A stretch of DNA of 64,000 nucleotides, from the NCBI GenBank assembly GCA_003052455.1, contig QAPD01000033.1, positions 22,038 through 86,037 on the forward strand. Reading direction: 5' to 3'. Below, one piece after another: positions 26,234 to 34,657 of this stretch. How positions within the stretch are numbered: the stretch's first letter is position 1; every line of letters begins with the position of its first letter. The position numbers and the translations under genes are program-made. The notes under the pieces were generated by a model that saw nothing but the letters and a program-made list of their open reading frames with translations, was not told where the DNA came from and ran no database searches. Origin of the DNA: Sphaerisporangium cinnabarinum (GTDB lineage: Bacteria; Actinomycetota; Actinomycetes; Actinomycetales; Cellulomonadaceae).

Positions 26234-27298
26234 TCAGCCCATGCGGTCGAGGTCGGCCTCACGCACCTCGTGCACGAGCGGCTCGCCCGCGCGGAAGCGC
26301 TCGAGCTCGTCGACGACGATCGCGCCCTGCGCGAGCCGGCCCTGCACGGTCGCGGCGGCGTGGTGCGGGGTGAGGAGCACGTTCCGCAGGCGGCGCAGCG
26401 GGTGGTCCTGGGGCAGCGGCTCGGCGTCGTAGACGTCCAGGGCGGCGCTGATCCGCCCGCTCGCGAGCTCGCGGACGAGCGCGTCCTCGTCCGTGAGCCA
26501 CGACCGTGCGGTGTTGACCAGCCCGGCGTGGTCGGGCAGGAGCGCGAGCTCGCGTGCGCCCAGCAGGTGGTGGGTCTCGGGCAGCACGGGCGCGTGCAGC
26601 ATCGTCACGCGGCTCGTCGCGAGCAGCTCGTCGAGCCCGACGAGCGTCGCGCCCAGCGCGGCGGCGTCGGCGGGGAAGAGGGTCGGGTCGGCGACCACGA
26701 CCTCCGCGCCGAGCGCGCGCAGCACCGCGATCGCCGCGCGCCCGGTGCGCGACGCCCCGACGACGCCGACGCGTGTGCCCGCGATCTCGTACCGCGGGGG
26801 TGCGGCCTCCGCGTCGGCCCACGGGACGCCGTCGTGCAGGGCGTTGTGGAACGCGGGGACCTGGTGGAGCAGCGCGAGCGCGAACGTCACGGAGACCTCG
26901 GCGACCGGGCGAGCCATCGCCTGGCCCGCCTGCGTCATGCGGACCCCGCGCTCCCACAGCGCGGGCGTGACGAACGGCTTGACCGAGGCGCCCGTGTGCG
27001 CGACGAGCCGCAGACCGGGGAGCCGGTCCAGGAGGTCCGCGTCCAGGGGCGGCGTGCCCCAGGAGACGACGAGCGCGTCGACGCGCTCGCGCGCCGCGGG
27101 GCTCAGCCGGTCGAGCGCGGCGCCCAGCGCCCGCGGCTCGTCGACGACGTCGAACGGGCCCGCGCCGGCCAGGCGCTCCCACACGTCCGGGGCGAACAGC
27201 TCGGCGCGCAGCCACGGCGCGACGGCGACGACCGCGCGGGCCGTCCCGGTCCCCGGGCCGGGCCCCGCGACGGTCTCCGTGCCGGGCGCGCCGGTCAC
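26234..27298 (-). CDS. D-isomer-specific 2-hydroxyacid dehydrogenase family protein
   Basis: 354 aa. The Rossmann motif is GTRVGVVGASRTGRAAI (GxxGxxG-like with Ser-Arg), the active-site Arg is in NTARSWLTDEDAL, the Glu in DVYDAEPLP, and the catalytic His in LLTPHHAA. It oxidises or reduces 2-hydroxy/2-keto acids with NAD(P). It is the last gene of the importer operon; its GTG overlaps the stop of the DHDPS-like gene (GTGA). It probably handles a keto or hydroxy acid produced in the GntR-linked pathway. The second glycine-rich position is unusual (GASRTG). Confidence 0.85.
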   Translation of the reverse strand: MTGAPGTETVAGPGPGTGTARAVVAVAPWLRAELFAPDVWERLAGAGPFDVVDEPRALGAALDRLSPAARERVDALVVSWGTPPLDADLLDRLPGLRLVAHTGASVKPFVTPALWERGVRMTQAGQAMARPVAEVSVTFALALLHQVPAFHNALHDGVPWADAEAAPPRYEIAGTRVGVVGASRTGRAAIAVLRALGAEVVVADPTLFPADAAALGATLVGLDELLATSRVTMLHAPVLPETHHLLGARELALLPDHAGLVNTARSWLTDEDALVRELASGRISAALDVYDAEPLPQDHPLRRLRNVLLTPHHAAATVQGRLAQGAIVVDELERFRAGEPLVHEVREADLDRMG

Positions 27299-28482
27299 CG
27301 CAGCCAGTCCTCGAGGTGCTCCGCGACGAGCGCGTCGTCCGCGGCGGCGAGCCACGGGTACGACGCCGTCACGCGCGTCAGCTCGTCGGCCTGCCCGGGG
27401 GAGAGGGTCTCGTCCGGGTCGAGGCACCAGATGCCGTCGAGCAGGCCCTGGCGGCGCAGCACCTCGTGCACGCCCGCGATGACGCCCGCGAAGTCGTGCG
27501 CCGCGTCGAAGACGGCCGCGTTCGCGTCGGTGAGCCCGGCCGCGCGCGCGGTGAGGGTCGCGAGGGCGGCGGCATCGGGCACGGTGGCCCCGCCGTCGGG
27601 GCCGATGCCGTGCGCCGCGTGCGCGAGCGCGAGCGTCTCGACCGCGCCCCGGGTCCAGACCGCCCACTGCCCGAGCAGACCGCCCACGAACCGGGCCGTG
27701 AAGGTCGAGGCGCGGCCCTCGGCGTCGGTCACCGGGACGTCGAGACGCTGCGTGAGGTCGGCGACGATCGCGTCGTCGTTGCCCGTGTACAGCGCGATCT
27801 CGTCGCCGCGACCCGACGCGGCGACGCCACGCAGCACGTCGATCGTGCGGTAGCGGTGGAACGGCGCGGCCTTGATCGCGACGACCGCCTCGATCGACGC
27901 GTACTCGCGCCAGAAGCCGACGGACAGGCGCGGGCCGCCGATCGCCTCCTGGAGGTAGAACCCGATGACGGGCAGCACCTCGCCGACGGCGCGGGCGCGG
28001 TCGAGCAGCACGCGCTCGACCTCCTCGCGCGAACCGGTGAGACCGGGCACGCGCGGCGCGAGCAGCACCGCGTCGTAGCCGAGCGATGCCGCGAGCTCCG
28101 CCTCCGCCACGGCCTGCCGCACGTCGCCGGCGGCGCCCGCGACCTGGACGAGCGGGCGGGGCCCGGTGTGCAGCGAGCCCGCGGGCGCGTCGCCCGCGAC
28201 CGTCGCGCGCGACACCTCGGCCGCGAGCTCGAGCACGGGCCGCAGGAGCCCGTGCTCGCGGATCTCGAACTGCGTCGTGTGGACGCCGACGGCCACGCCG
28301 CCCGCGCCCGCCGCGTGGTAGTACCGCGTGAGCGCGCGCTGGCGGCGCTCGTCGAGGCGGCGGTCGGCGTCGAGCGCGAGGGGCTGGGCCGGGATGACGG
28401 TCCCCGCGCGCAGGAGCGCGGCGACGTCGTCGGCGAGGCGCGGGGTCGCGGGCGCCGCGGCGGGGGTGCTGGGGGCCGTCAT
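27295..28482 (-). CDS. DHDPS-family (class I aldolase-like) protein
   Basis: 395 aa, longer than typical DapA (about 290). The Schiff-base Lys is in VVAIKAAPFHRY and the Tyr in VIGFYLQEAIGG, but the GTTGE motif that binds pyruvate's carboxylate reads GVHTTQFE, so it is not a housekeeping DapA. Such divergent members in sugar-acid loci cleave or dehydrate 2-keto-3-deoxy acids. Start and stop overlap the neighbouring genes (ATGA, GTGA), so it is tightly co-translated. Substrate unknown. Confidence 0.75.
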   Translation of the reverse strand: MTAPSTPAAAPATPRLADDVAALLRAGTVIPAQPLALDADRRLDERRQRALTRYYHAAGAGGVAVGVHTTQFEIREHGLLRPVLELAAEVSRATVAGDAPAGSLHTGPRPLVQVAGAAGDVRQAVAEAELAASLGYDAVLLAPRVPGLTGSREEVERVLLDRARAVGEVLPVIGFYLQEAIGGPRLSVGFWREYASIEAVVAIKAAPFHRYRTIDVLRGVAASGRGDEIALYTGNDDAIVADLTQRLDVPVTDAEGRASTFTARFVGGLLGQWAVWTRGAVETLALAHAAHGIGPDGGATVPDAAALATLTARAAGLTDANAAVFDAAHDFAGVIAGVHEVLRRQGLLDGIWCLDPDETLSPGQADELTRVTASYPWLAAADDALVAEHLEDWLR

Positions 28483-29540
28483 CAGAACGCCCCGTCGCGC
28501 ACGGCGAACTTCGTCGGCTTGCCGCTCGTCGGGAGCCCGGCGGCGAGCCACCGCGCCTGCCAGTCCACGAGCGTGCGCAGCGGCACCTGCGGGTAGCCGA
28601 ACAGCTCGTGGCAGCGCGTCGCGTCGTTGAGCAGCGCCGTCGGCGCGGGCTCGCCCGTGAACGACACCTCGCGGTCGAGGCCGCGGCCGAGGAGCTCCGC
28701 GAGGCGCCGCACCGACGCCGTCTCCGGGCCGGTGAGGTTGATCGCCGTCGCGGGCGACGACGCGAGCGCGAGCGAGCGCAGCGCGACCTCGTTCGCGTAC
28801 CCCTGCCACACGACGTTGACGTGCCCGGTCGTGAGGTCCACGGGCTCGCCCGCGAGGATCGGCGACGCGACGTCGAACAGGACGCCGTAGCGCAGGTCGA
28901 CGGCGTAGTTGAGGCGGATCGTCACGACCTTCGTGCCGCGCGAGAGCGCGGCGTGCTGGAGCACGCGCTCGCGGCCGAGGCAGCTCATCGCGTACTCGCC
29001 GACCGGCCCGACGGGGTGCTCCTCCGAGCACCCGCCGGACTCGACGGGCACGAGCGGGTAGACGTTCCCGGTGGAGAACGCCGCGATCGTGGAGTCGGCG
29101 TAGCGGCGCGCGACGTCGTGCACGAGGGCCGCGTTCGCAGCCCACGCGAGCGACGGCGCGGACGACGTGCCGAACTTGGCGCCCACCATGTAGACGACGT
29201 CGGCGCCGTCGGGCAGGGCGGCGAGGTCCGCGTCGGGCGCGAGCAGGTCGGCCGCGACGACGTTCACCCCGGCGTCGCGCAGGCGGTCGGCCTGCTCGGG
29301 GTCGGACCACCGCGAGACGGCGTGCACGGCGTCGCCCGTGCGCCCGGCCGCGTCGAGCGCCCGGCGGGCGAGGACGGTCAGGCTCGGGCCCATCTTCCCG
29401 CCCGCGCCGAGGATGACGAGGTCGCCCGAGCGGGCGGCCAGGTCCTCCACGAGGGCGGGCGACGGCGTCGTGAGCAGCTCCTCGAGCTCCGCGACGGACG
29501 TCGGGGCCTTCAGGGCGGTGGTGCTGGTCTGCGTGGTCAT
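28482..29540 (-). CDS. NAD-dependent epimerase/dehydratase-like protein, atypical active site
   Basis: 352 aa. The N-terminal Rossmann motif is LVILGAGGKMGPSL. The active-site region is FSTGNVYP...GEYAMSCLGRE. In the extended SDR family the pattern is YxxxK; here the Lys position is Cys (Tyr-Ala-Met-Ser-Cys), so normal SDR chemistry may be impaired or use another base. The ATG at 29540 has AAGGGA upstream; an ATG at 29552 overlaps the permease stop and is also possible. It lies between importer and aldolase-like genes. Confidence 0.75.
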   Translation of the reverse strand: MTTQTSTTALKAPTSVAELEELLTTPSPALVEDLAARSGDLVILGAGGKMGPSLTVLARRALDAAGRTGDAVHAVSRWSDPEQADRLRDAGVNVVAADLLAPDADLAALPDGADVVYMVGAKFGTSSAPSLAWAANAALVHDVARRYADSTIAAFSTGNVYPLVPVESGGCSEEHPVGPVGEYAMSCLGRERVLQHAALSRGTKVVTIRLNYAVDLRYGVLFDVASPILAGEPVDLTTGHVNVVWQGYANEVALRSLALASSPATAINLTGPETASVRRLAELLGRGLDREVSFTGEPAPTALLNDATRCHELFGYPQVPLRTLVDWQARWLAAGLPTSGKPTKFAVRDGAF

Positions 29541-29548
29541 GTGGTGAG

Positions 29549-30469
29549 TCATCCCTTGATGCCGGACGAGGTGACGCCCTCGACGAAGAAGCGCTGGGCC
29601 ACGAGGTACGAGGCGAAGATCGGAACGAACGAGATGGTGGCGCCCGCGAGCACCATGTTGAGCGGCACGTCCTGCTGCTGGAGCGAGGCGATGCCGACGG
29701 TCAGCGTCCAGTGGTCGGTGCCCTGGCCGATGATGAGCGGCCACAGGAAGTCGTTCCAGTGCCACAGGAAGACGAACGTGCCGAGCGTCGCGAGGATCGG
29801 CTTGCACAGCGGCAGCACGATGCGCAGGAAGATGCGCCACTCCGAGGCGCCGTCGAGCTTCGCGGCCTCGAACAGCTCGTCGGGCAGGTCGAGGATGAAC
29901 TGCCGCATGAGGAACACGGCCTGCGCGTTCGCGAGCGTCGGCAGGATCAGGCCCCAGTACGTGTCGAGCCCGCCCGCCTGCGCGATGAGGATGAACGTCG
30001 GGATGAGCGTCACGTGGTACGGGACCATGACCATCGCGAGGAACGACCAGAACATCGCCTCGCGCCCGGGGAACTTCTTCTTCGCGAACGCGTACCCAGC
30101 CATCGACGCGAGCAGCAGCACCGCGACGACGGACACGACGGAGTACACGAGCGTGTTGACGAGCCAGGTGCCGATGTTGCCCGCGCCGAGCACGCGGCCG
30201 TAGGCCTCGGTCGTGAGGTTCGTCGGCAGGAGCGACGCGGGGAAGTCGATCGCGGCGGCCGGCTTCAGCGACAGCACGACCATCGCGTAGAACGGGAAGA
30301 TCGTCACGACGGCGGCGAGCGAGAGCACGGCGTAGCGCAGCACCTTGCCGCGCAGCGACAGGTCGCTCGCGCCCTTGCGGCCGCGCCGGCGGCGGGTCGC
30401 GGTGGGGCGCACGGGCATCGCGGCGCCCTCAAGCACCCGCCCGGTGGTGGTGGGGTCGACGGCGGTCAC
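29549..30469 (-). CDS. CUT1 ABC transporter permease (MalG type)
   Basis: 306 aa, six predicted helices. EAA loop EAAKLDGASEWRIFLRIVLP and C-terminus FFVEGVTSSGIKG are typical. The GTG at 30469 overlaps the stop of the first permease gene and has GGGAGG upstream. It belongs to the second importer of the window, co-transcribed with catabolic genes under the TGCTATAGCA operator at 34355. Confidence 0.92.
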   Translation of the reverse strand: MTAVDPTTTGRVLEGAAMPVRPTATRRRRGRKGASDLSLRGKVLRYAVLSLAAVVTIFPFYAMVVLSLKPAAAIDFPASLLPTNLTTEAYGRVLGAGNIGTWLVNTLVYSVVSVVAVLLLASMAGYAFAKKKFPGREAMFWSFLAMVMVPYHVTLIPTFILIAQAGGLDTYWGLILPTLANAQAVFLMRQFILDLPDELFEAAKLDGASEWRIFLRIVLPLCKPILATLGTFVFLWHWNDFLWPLIIGQGTDHWTLTVGIASLQQQDVPLNMVLAGATISFVPIFASYLVAQRFFVEGVTSSGIKG

Positions 30470-31419
30470 TTGTCCCTCCCGATGGCGTAGCGCTGGATCA
30501 GGGCGACGACCAGCGTGACGACGAACAGCGCGACGCCGAGCGCGCTCGCGTAGCCGAGGTCGAAGTACTTGAAGCCCTGGTCGTAGATGTAGAAGACGAG
30601 GTTGTAGCTCGCCCGGGCGGGGCCGCCCGCCGTCATGACGTAGACGAGGTCGAAGATCTGGAACGACGCCGTCGTCTCGATGACGGCGAGGAAGAACAGG
30701 GTCGGCTTGAGCTGCGGCGCGATGATGAACCAGAACCGCTTCCACGGCCCGGCGCCGTCGATCGCGGCGGCCTCCTCGAGCTCGCGCGGCAGGTCCTGCA
30801 TGCGCGCGAGGAGGATGAGCATCCCGTAGCCGAAGCGCGACCAGATCGCGACCATCGCGAGCGCGGGCAGCACGAGCAGCGTGTCGCCCAGCCAGGAGTC
30901 GGTCGAGAACCCGAGCGCGCCCATGAGCTTCGACCACGGGCCGTTCGTGGAGAACACCCACGTGAACACGGTCGCGGCGAGCACGAGGCTCGTGACGACG
31001 GGCAGGAAGAACACCGAGCGGTAGAAGCCGGAGCCGCGGAACGAGCGGCGCACCATGAGCGCCATGAACGTCGAGATCGCGAGCGACACGGGGACGATGA
31101 GCACGCTCAGCACGACCGTGACGCGCAGCGCCGACCAGAAGATCGGGTCGTCGACCATGCGCCGGAAGTTCTCGACGCCCGTCCACTCGGCACCGACGCC
31201 GATGGTGTAGTCGAAGAAGCTCAGCGCGACGCCGGCGATCGCCGGGCCGAAGCGGAACAGCAGGAACAGCAGGAACGCGGGGAGGGCGAACAGCAGGCCG
31301 ATCCTCGCCTCTCGGCGCTCCAGGACGCGGCGGGTCGTGCCGCGCGGGGGCTTCGGCGCCGGGCGCCGGTCGGCCCCGTCGGCGGTCAGCCCGTCCGAGG
31401 TGGGGGCGGTCGCGGTCAT
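30466..31419 (-). CDS. CUT1 ABC transporter permease (MalF type)
   Basis: 317 aa, six predicted helices, EAA loop EEAAAIDGAGPWKRFWFIIAP. The ATG at 31419 has AGAGGAGAACCC upstream. It follows the binding-protein gene by 73 nt. The ligand is not predictable, but the surrounding enzymes suggest an oligosaccharide containing uronic or deoxy sugars. Confidence 0.92.
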   Translation of the reverse strand: MTATAPTSDGLTADGADRRPAPKPPRGTTRRVLERREARIGLLFALPAFLLFLLFRFGPAIAGVALSFFDYTIGVGAEWTGVENFRRMVDDPIFWSALRVTVVLSVLIVPVSLAISTFMALMVRRSFRGSGFYRSVFFLPVVTSLVLAATVFTWVFSTNGPWSKLMGALGFSTDSWLGDTLLVLPALAMVAIWSRFGYGMLILLARMQDLPRELEEAAAIDGAGPWKRFWFIIAPQLKPTLFFLAVIETTASFQIFDLVYVMTAGGPARASYNLVFYIYDQGFKYFDLGYASALGVALFVVTLVVALIQRYAIGRDK

Positions 31420-31492
31420 GGGTTCTCCTCTCGTACCGCGAGGTACCGCGGCGCGGGCAGCAGGGGGACGGCTGCCCGCGCCGCGGCGTCGG

Positions 31493-32767
31493 TCAGCCGA
31501 GCAGCGGGTTCGCCGCCGCGGCCGCGTCCTTCAGGGCCTGCTCCGGCGTCTTCTCGCCGATGAGCGCGGCCTGGAGCTCCGGGGCGAGCACGCCCATGAC
31601 CTCACGGGACTTCTCGTTGACCTCGCCGGCCGTCGTGTACTGGAGCGTCTCCTCGAGCGCGGACAGCACCGCGTCGTCGGCGTAGAGGCCCGACTCGCTC
31701 TCGTACGGCGAGAACCAGCCGGCGGCCTTGGCGTACTCGGCGCTCACCTCGGGCGAGGTCGCGAACGCGGCCCACTTGCCCGCGGCGTCGAGGCTGTCGG
31801 CCGTCTTGAGCACGGACAGCGAGCCGACGGTGCCGAACGCGACCGCCTCGGCCTCCTTGAGCGGCGGGAGCACGACGACGTTCTCCTCGCCCCAGAAGCC
31901 CGCGACGTCGGCCGGGCCCTGCTGCCAGGTGCACGCGATCTTGCCCTTGGCGGTGTTCGTCTGCTCGAACGCGGGGATGGTCGTCAGCAGGTCCTTCTCG
32001 ATGTACCCGCCCTCGGCGAGGTCGACCGCGAACTGCAGCGCCTCGACGCCCTCGGGGGAGTCGAACGCGACCGACGAGCCGTCCTCGGAGAAGACGGACC
32101 CGCCCGCCTGCCACAGCAGCGGGTAGAAGGACTCGTTGAGCGTCGCGTCGACCGAGCCCCAGTAGTTGGTGACGTCGTAGCCGGCGGCCTGGAACGTCGG
32201 CGCGAGCGCCATGAGGTCGTCCCACGTCTCGGGGTAGTTGCCCGCCTCGCCGACGGCCTCGAACGCCGCGGCGTTGCACACGAGCGGCTTGCTGTTCATG
32301 ATCAGCGGCGAGCCGAGCATCGCGCCGTCGACCGTGACGGCCTTCGACGCGTTCTCGCGCAGGTCGCCCACCTGGTCCGTGACGTAGTTGTCCACCGCGG
32401 CGAGGGACTTGCCGTACTTCGGGATCTGGTCCGGGATGAGGTAGACGACGTCGGGGCCCTTGTTGCCCGCGATCGCGGTCGCGAGCGTCTCGTCGCGGCC
32501 GGCCCACGGGTAGATCTCGACCTTGACGTCGACGTCGGGGTTCTCCTCCTGGAACGCGGCGACCTGCTCGTCCCAGAAGGCCTTGTGGGCGGCCTCGTCG
32601 GCGATGACGGGGTAGGTCCACATGGTGACGGAGCCGGACGCGGCACCGTCCTCGGGCGTGGGGGTGGAGCTGCCGGCACCGGCACCGCCGGCGCAGGCGC
32701 TCAGCGCGCCGAGCGTGCCGACCGCGAGCGCGGCGGTCCAGAGGCGCTTCGTCGTGCGCAGGGTCAT
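31493..32767 (-). CDS. CUT1 ABC transporter solute-binding lipoprotein
   Basis: 424 aa. Lipobox LSAC with Cys25 after a short hydrophobic core. The mature domain (SVTMWTYPVIADEAAHKAFW...) is MalE-like, solute-binding family 1. The ATG at 32767 has AAGGAG upstream. A GC-rich hairpin lies just upstream, between this gene and the Gfo/Idh gene. Paired with the two permeases downstream; no ATPase is encoded locally. Confidence 0.93.
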   Translation of the reverse strand: MTLRTTKRLWTAALAVGTLGALSACAGGAGAGSSTPTPEDGAASGSVTMWTYPVIADEAAHKAFWDEQVAAFQEENPDVDVKVEIYPWAGRDETLATAIAGNKGPDVVYLIPDQIPKYGKSLAAVDNYVTDQVGDLRENASKAVTVDGAMLGSPLIMNSKPLVCNAAAFEAVGEAGNYPETWDDLMALAPTFQAAGYDVTNYWGSVDATLNESFYPLLWQAGGSVFSEDGSSVAFDSPEGVEALQFAVDLAEGGYIEKDLLTTIPAFEQTNTAKGKIACTWQQGPADVAGFWGEENVVVLPPLKEAEAVAFGTVGSLSVLKTADSLDAAGKWAAFATSPEVSAEYAKAAGWFSPYESESGLYADDAVLSALEETLQYTTAGEVNEKSREVMGVLAPELQAALIGEKTPEQALKDAAAAANPLLG

Positions 32768-32789
32768 CGACGTGTCTCCTTGGTGAGGT

Positions 32790-32819
32790 CCCGCCCGGGT
32801 GGGCGGGTGGGGGTGGGGG
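32790..32819. promoter_or_regulatory. Intercistronic hairpin and G-run
   Basis: CCCGCCC (32790-32796) pairs with GGGCGGG (32801-32807) around GGGT. The plus strand from 32797 has five G-runs of three or more within 23 nt, a pattern able to form a G-quadruplex in the template strand of the operon. It may attenuate read-through from the Gfo/Idh gene into the importer genes. Confidence 0.5.
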
Positions 32820-32869
32820 TGCTGCTGGGCGGTTGGTGCTGTGGTGGTGCGGTCGTCGGGCCCGGCGCG

Positions 32870-34279
32870 TCAGCGCGCCGGGACGTCGACGACGGTGCGC
32901 CGGTGGCGCGACTCCTCGGCCGCGAACACGGCGAGGTGGCTCTGCAAGGACTCGACGGCGCCCGACCGGACGTGGCTCGGGTCCCCCGTCGCGACGGCGC
33001 GCACGAACGCGTCCATCACCCCCGAGTCGCCGCCGCCGTGGTCGTCGGCGGCGTTCGTGGCGCCGTGGTGGCCGCCGTCGTGCACGGTGACGCTGCCGTC
33101 GCGGAAGTCGGTCACGCGGACCTTCTCCCCGTCGCCGTCGAGGCACCCGTGGGTGCCGAAGATCTGGGTCTTGCGGTGGTCCTGCTCGGAGAACGCGGTC
33201 ATGGTGAACGTCGCCGCGCCGCCGCCCTCGAGCTCCATGGCGACGACCTGGTGGTCGACGACGTCGTTGTCCGAGGCGTAGACGCACCGGCCGTAGTCGC
33301 CGGTGCGCAGGGCCTCGACGACGCCCGCCTCGTCGGTCGCGTCCGTGATGACGGAGACGGGCCAGATCGGGCCCTTCTCGCGCAGCGTGGTCAGGTAGAG
33401 GCGGGGCGCCGAGTACGGGCACGTGGGCTCGAGCGGGCAGTCCAGGCAGCGGTCCGCCGCGCCCGCGGGCCGCTCCTCGGGCCGGAAGTGCTTCAGGGAG
33501 CCGAAGCTCGCGACCGTCGCGATCCGCTTGCCCGTGACGTAGCGGATCCAGTCGAGGTCGTGGCTCGACTTCGCGAGGAGCATCGGGCTCGACGTCTTCT
33601 CCGAGCGCCACGGGCCGCGCACGTAGGAGTGGGCGTCGTGCCACCAGCCGACGGGCTCGAGGTGCTGGACGTTGACGATCTCGCCCAGGACGCCGGAGTC
33701 GACGACGGACTTCACGAGGTCCGTGTACGGCATGTAGCGCATCACGTGGCAGACGCCGAAGAGCACGCCCGACGCCTCGACCGCGTCGACGACGTCCCGG
33801 CACTCCTCCGGGCTCGGCGCGAGCGGCTTCTCGACGAGGATCGCGTACCCCTGCGGCGCGAGCGCGACGACGGGGTCGCGGTGCTCGCGGTCCTGCGTCG
33901 CGACGATCACCATGTCCGCGAGCCGGCCCGTGCCCCCTGCGGCCCGGTCGGCGTCGCCCGCGGCGACGAGGTCGCGCCAGGTCGCGAACTCCGCGACCTG
34001 CGGCCGCGCGGCACCCGGGTCGACGGCGCGCCCGGCACCCGGGGCGGCGGCGGGAACGGCAGCCGGGTCGACGGCGAGCGCGGCACCCGGGTCGGCGGGG
34101 ACGTCGGCCTGGGCCGCGACGGCCTGGTCGACGACGAGCCCGCGCTGGTGCGCCCGAGGGTCGGCGACCGCGACCAGACGGGCGCGCTCCGGGTGCTCGG
34201 CGATCCAGCGCGCGTACGTCTGTCCGCGGTTCCCGGCGCCGACGAGGGCGACGGTGACAGGCTGGGGGGTGGGGGTCAC
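32870..34279 (-). CDS. Gfo/Idh/MocA-family oxidoreductase
   Basis: 469 aa. The N-terminal NAD(P) fold is VALVGAGNRGQTYARWI and the catalytic-site Lys is in VEKPLAP, followed by a C-terminal beta-sheet domain. A cysteine cluster RCLDCPLEPTCPY (four Cys counting the first) in the middle suggests a metal or structural site, seen in a subset of this family. It likely oxidises or epimerises a sugar or sugar acid. First gene of the operon, with the TGCTATAGCA operator about 75 bp upstream. An Ala/Pro/Asp-rich insertion follows residue 60. Start GTG at 34279. Confidence 0.88.
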   Translation of the reverse strand: MTPTPQPVTVALVGAGNRGQTYARWIAEHPERARLVAVADPRAHQRGLVVDQAVAAQADVPADPGAALAVDPAAVPAAAPGAGRAVDPGAARPQVAEFATWRDLVAAGDADRAAGGTGRLADMVIVATQDREHRDPVVALAPQGYAILVEKPLAPSPEECRDVVDAVEASGVLFGVCHVMRYMPYTDLVKSVVDSGVLGEIVNVQHLEPVGWWHDAHSYVRGPWRSEKTSSPMLLAKSSHDLDWIRYVTGKRIATVASFGSLKHFRPEERPAGAADRCLDCPLEPTCPYSAPRLYLTTLREKGPIWPVSVITDATDEAGVVEALRTGDYGRCVYASDNDVVDHQVVAMELEGGGAATFTMTAFSEQDHRKTQIFGTHGCLDGDGEKVRVTDFRDGSVTVHDGGHHGATNAADDHGGGDSGVMDAFVRAVATGDPSHVRSGAVESLQSHLAVFAAEESRHRRTVVDVPAR

Positions 34280-34346
34280 GTGTGCGGTCCTTGCTCCGTT
34301 GCGATGGTCCTGCGGGGCGGGGGTCTCCCGCCCCTGGCAGGCCTCG

Positions 34347-34366
34347 TTTGCTATTTGCTATAGCAA
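34347..34366. promoter_or_regulatory. GntR-regulon operator, site 1
   Basis: TTGCTATAGCAA at 34355-34366 is a perfect 12-bp palindrome, preceded 8 bp to the left by a half-site TTTGCTAT (34347-34354). It is upstream of the Gfo/Idh-importer operon. The same half-plus-full arrangement recurs at 49062-49080. The intergenic stretch 34280-34657 otherwise holds only a large inverted repeat. Confidence 0.8.
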
Positions 34367-34484
34367 GCCTGCCATGCCGATGTTACGCCAGATCGGCGCT
34401 CGTGTTAACTCGCGCACGACGCGATGCGGAGTTGTGACCTTTCGCGTCGCGGCTGCGGCACCGGCGCGGTGGTCGACGTGGGTC

Positions 34485-34585
34485 GGGGCCGGGGGTGGTG
34501 AGTGCGGGTCTACCATCCGCGCGGCTCGTTCCTCGCGGCGCTCCCGCCAGGCCCGCCACGACCCGCACTCACCACCCCCGGCCCC
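34485..34585. repeat. 101-bp element with 26-bp perfect terminal inverted repeats
   Basis: Arm 34485-34510 (contains GGTGGTGAGTGCGGGTC) is exactly complementary to arm 34560-34585, enclosing 49 bp with a CCGCGCGG palindrome. It lies downstream of the first beta-helix gene (minus strand). It could be a terminator or a miniature mobile element, but no target-site duplication is seen at its edges. The TGAGTGC core is shared with the hairpin at 22885. Confidence 0.75.
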
Positions 34586-34657
34586 TTCGTCGTCTCGCCT
34601 CGTGCGGTGCTCACCGCGCCGGGTCGCGCCCGGTGCGGAGAGCGGCACGAGGGCTCG

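Noticed and set aside
27295..28482. Housekeeping dihydrodipicolinate synthase (dapA)
   Set aside because: The GTTGE motif is absent, it is about 100 residues too long, and it is embedded in a catabolic operon.
31337..34363. Long plus-strand frame opposite the binding-protein and Gfo/Idh genes
   Set aside because: Antisense shadow; the minus-strand proteins have intact family motifs.
34485..34585. Insertion sequence or complete transposon
   Set aside because: Only 101 bp, no transposase frame, and the bases flanking the arms are not duplicated. Kept as an inverted-repeat element only.
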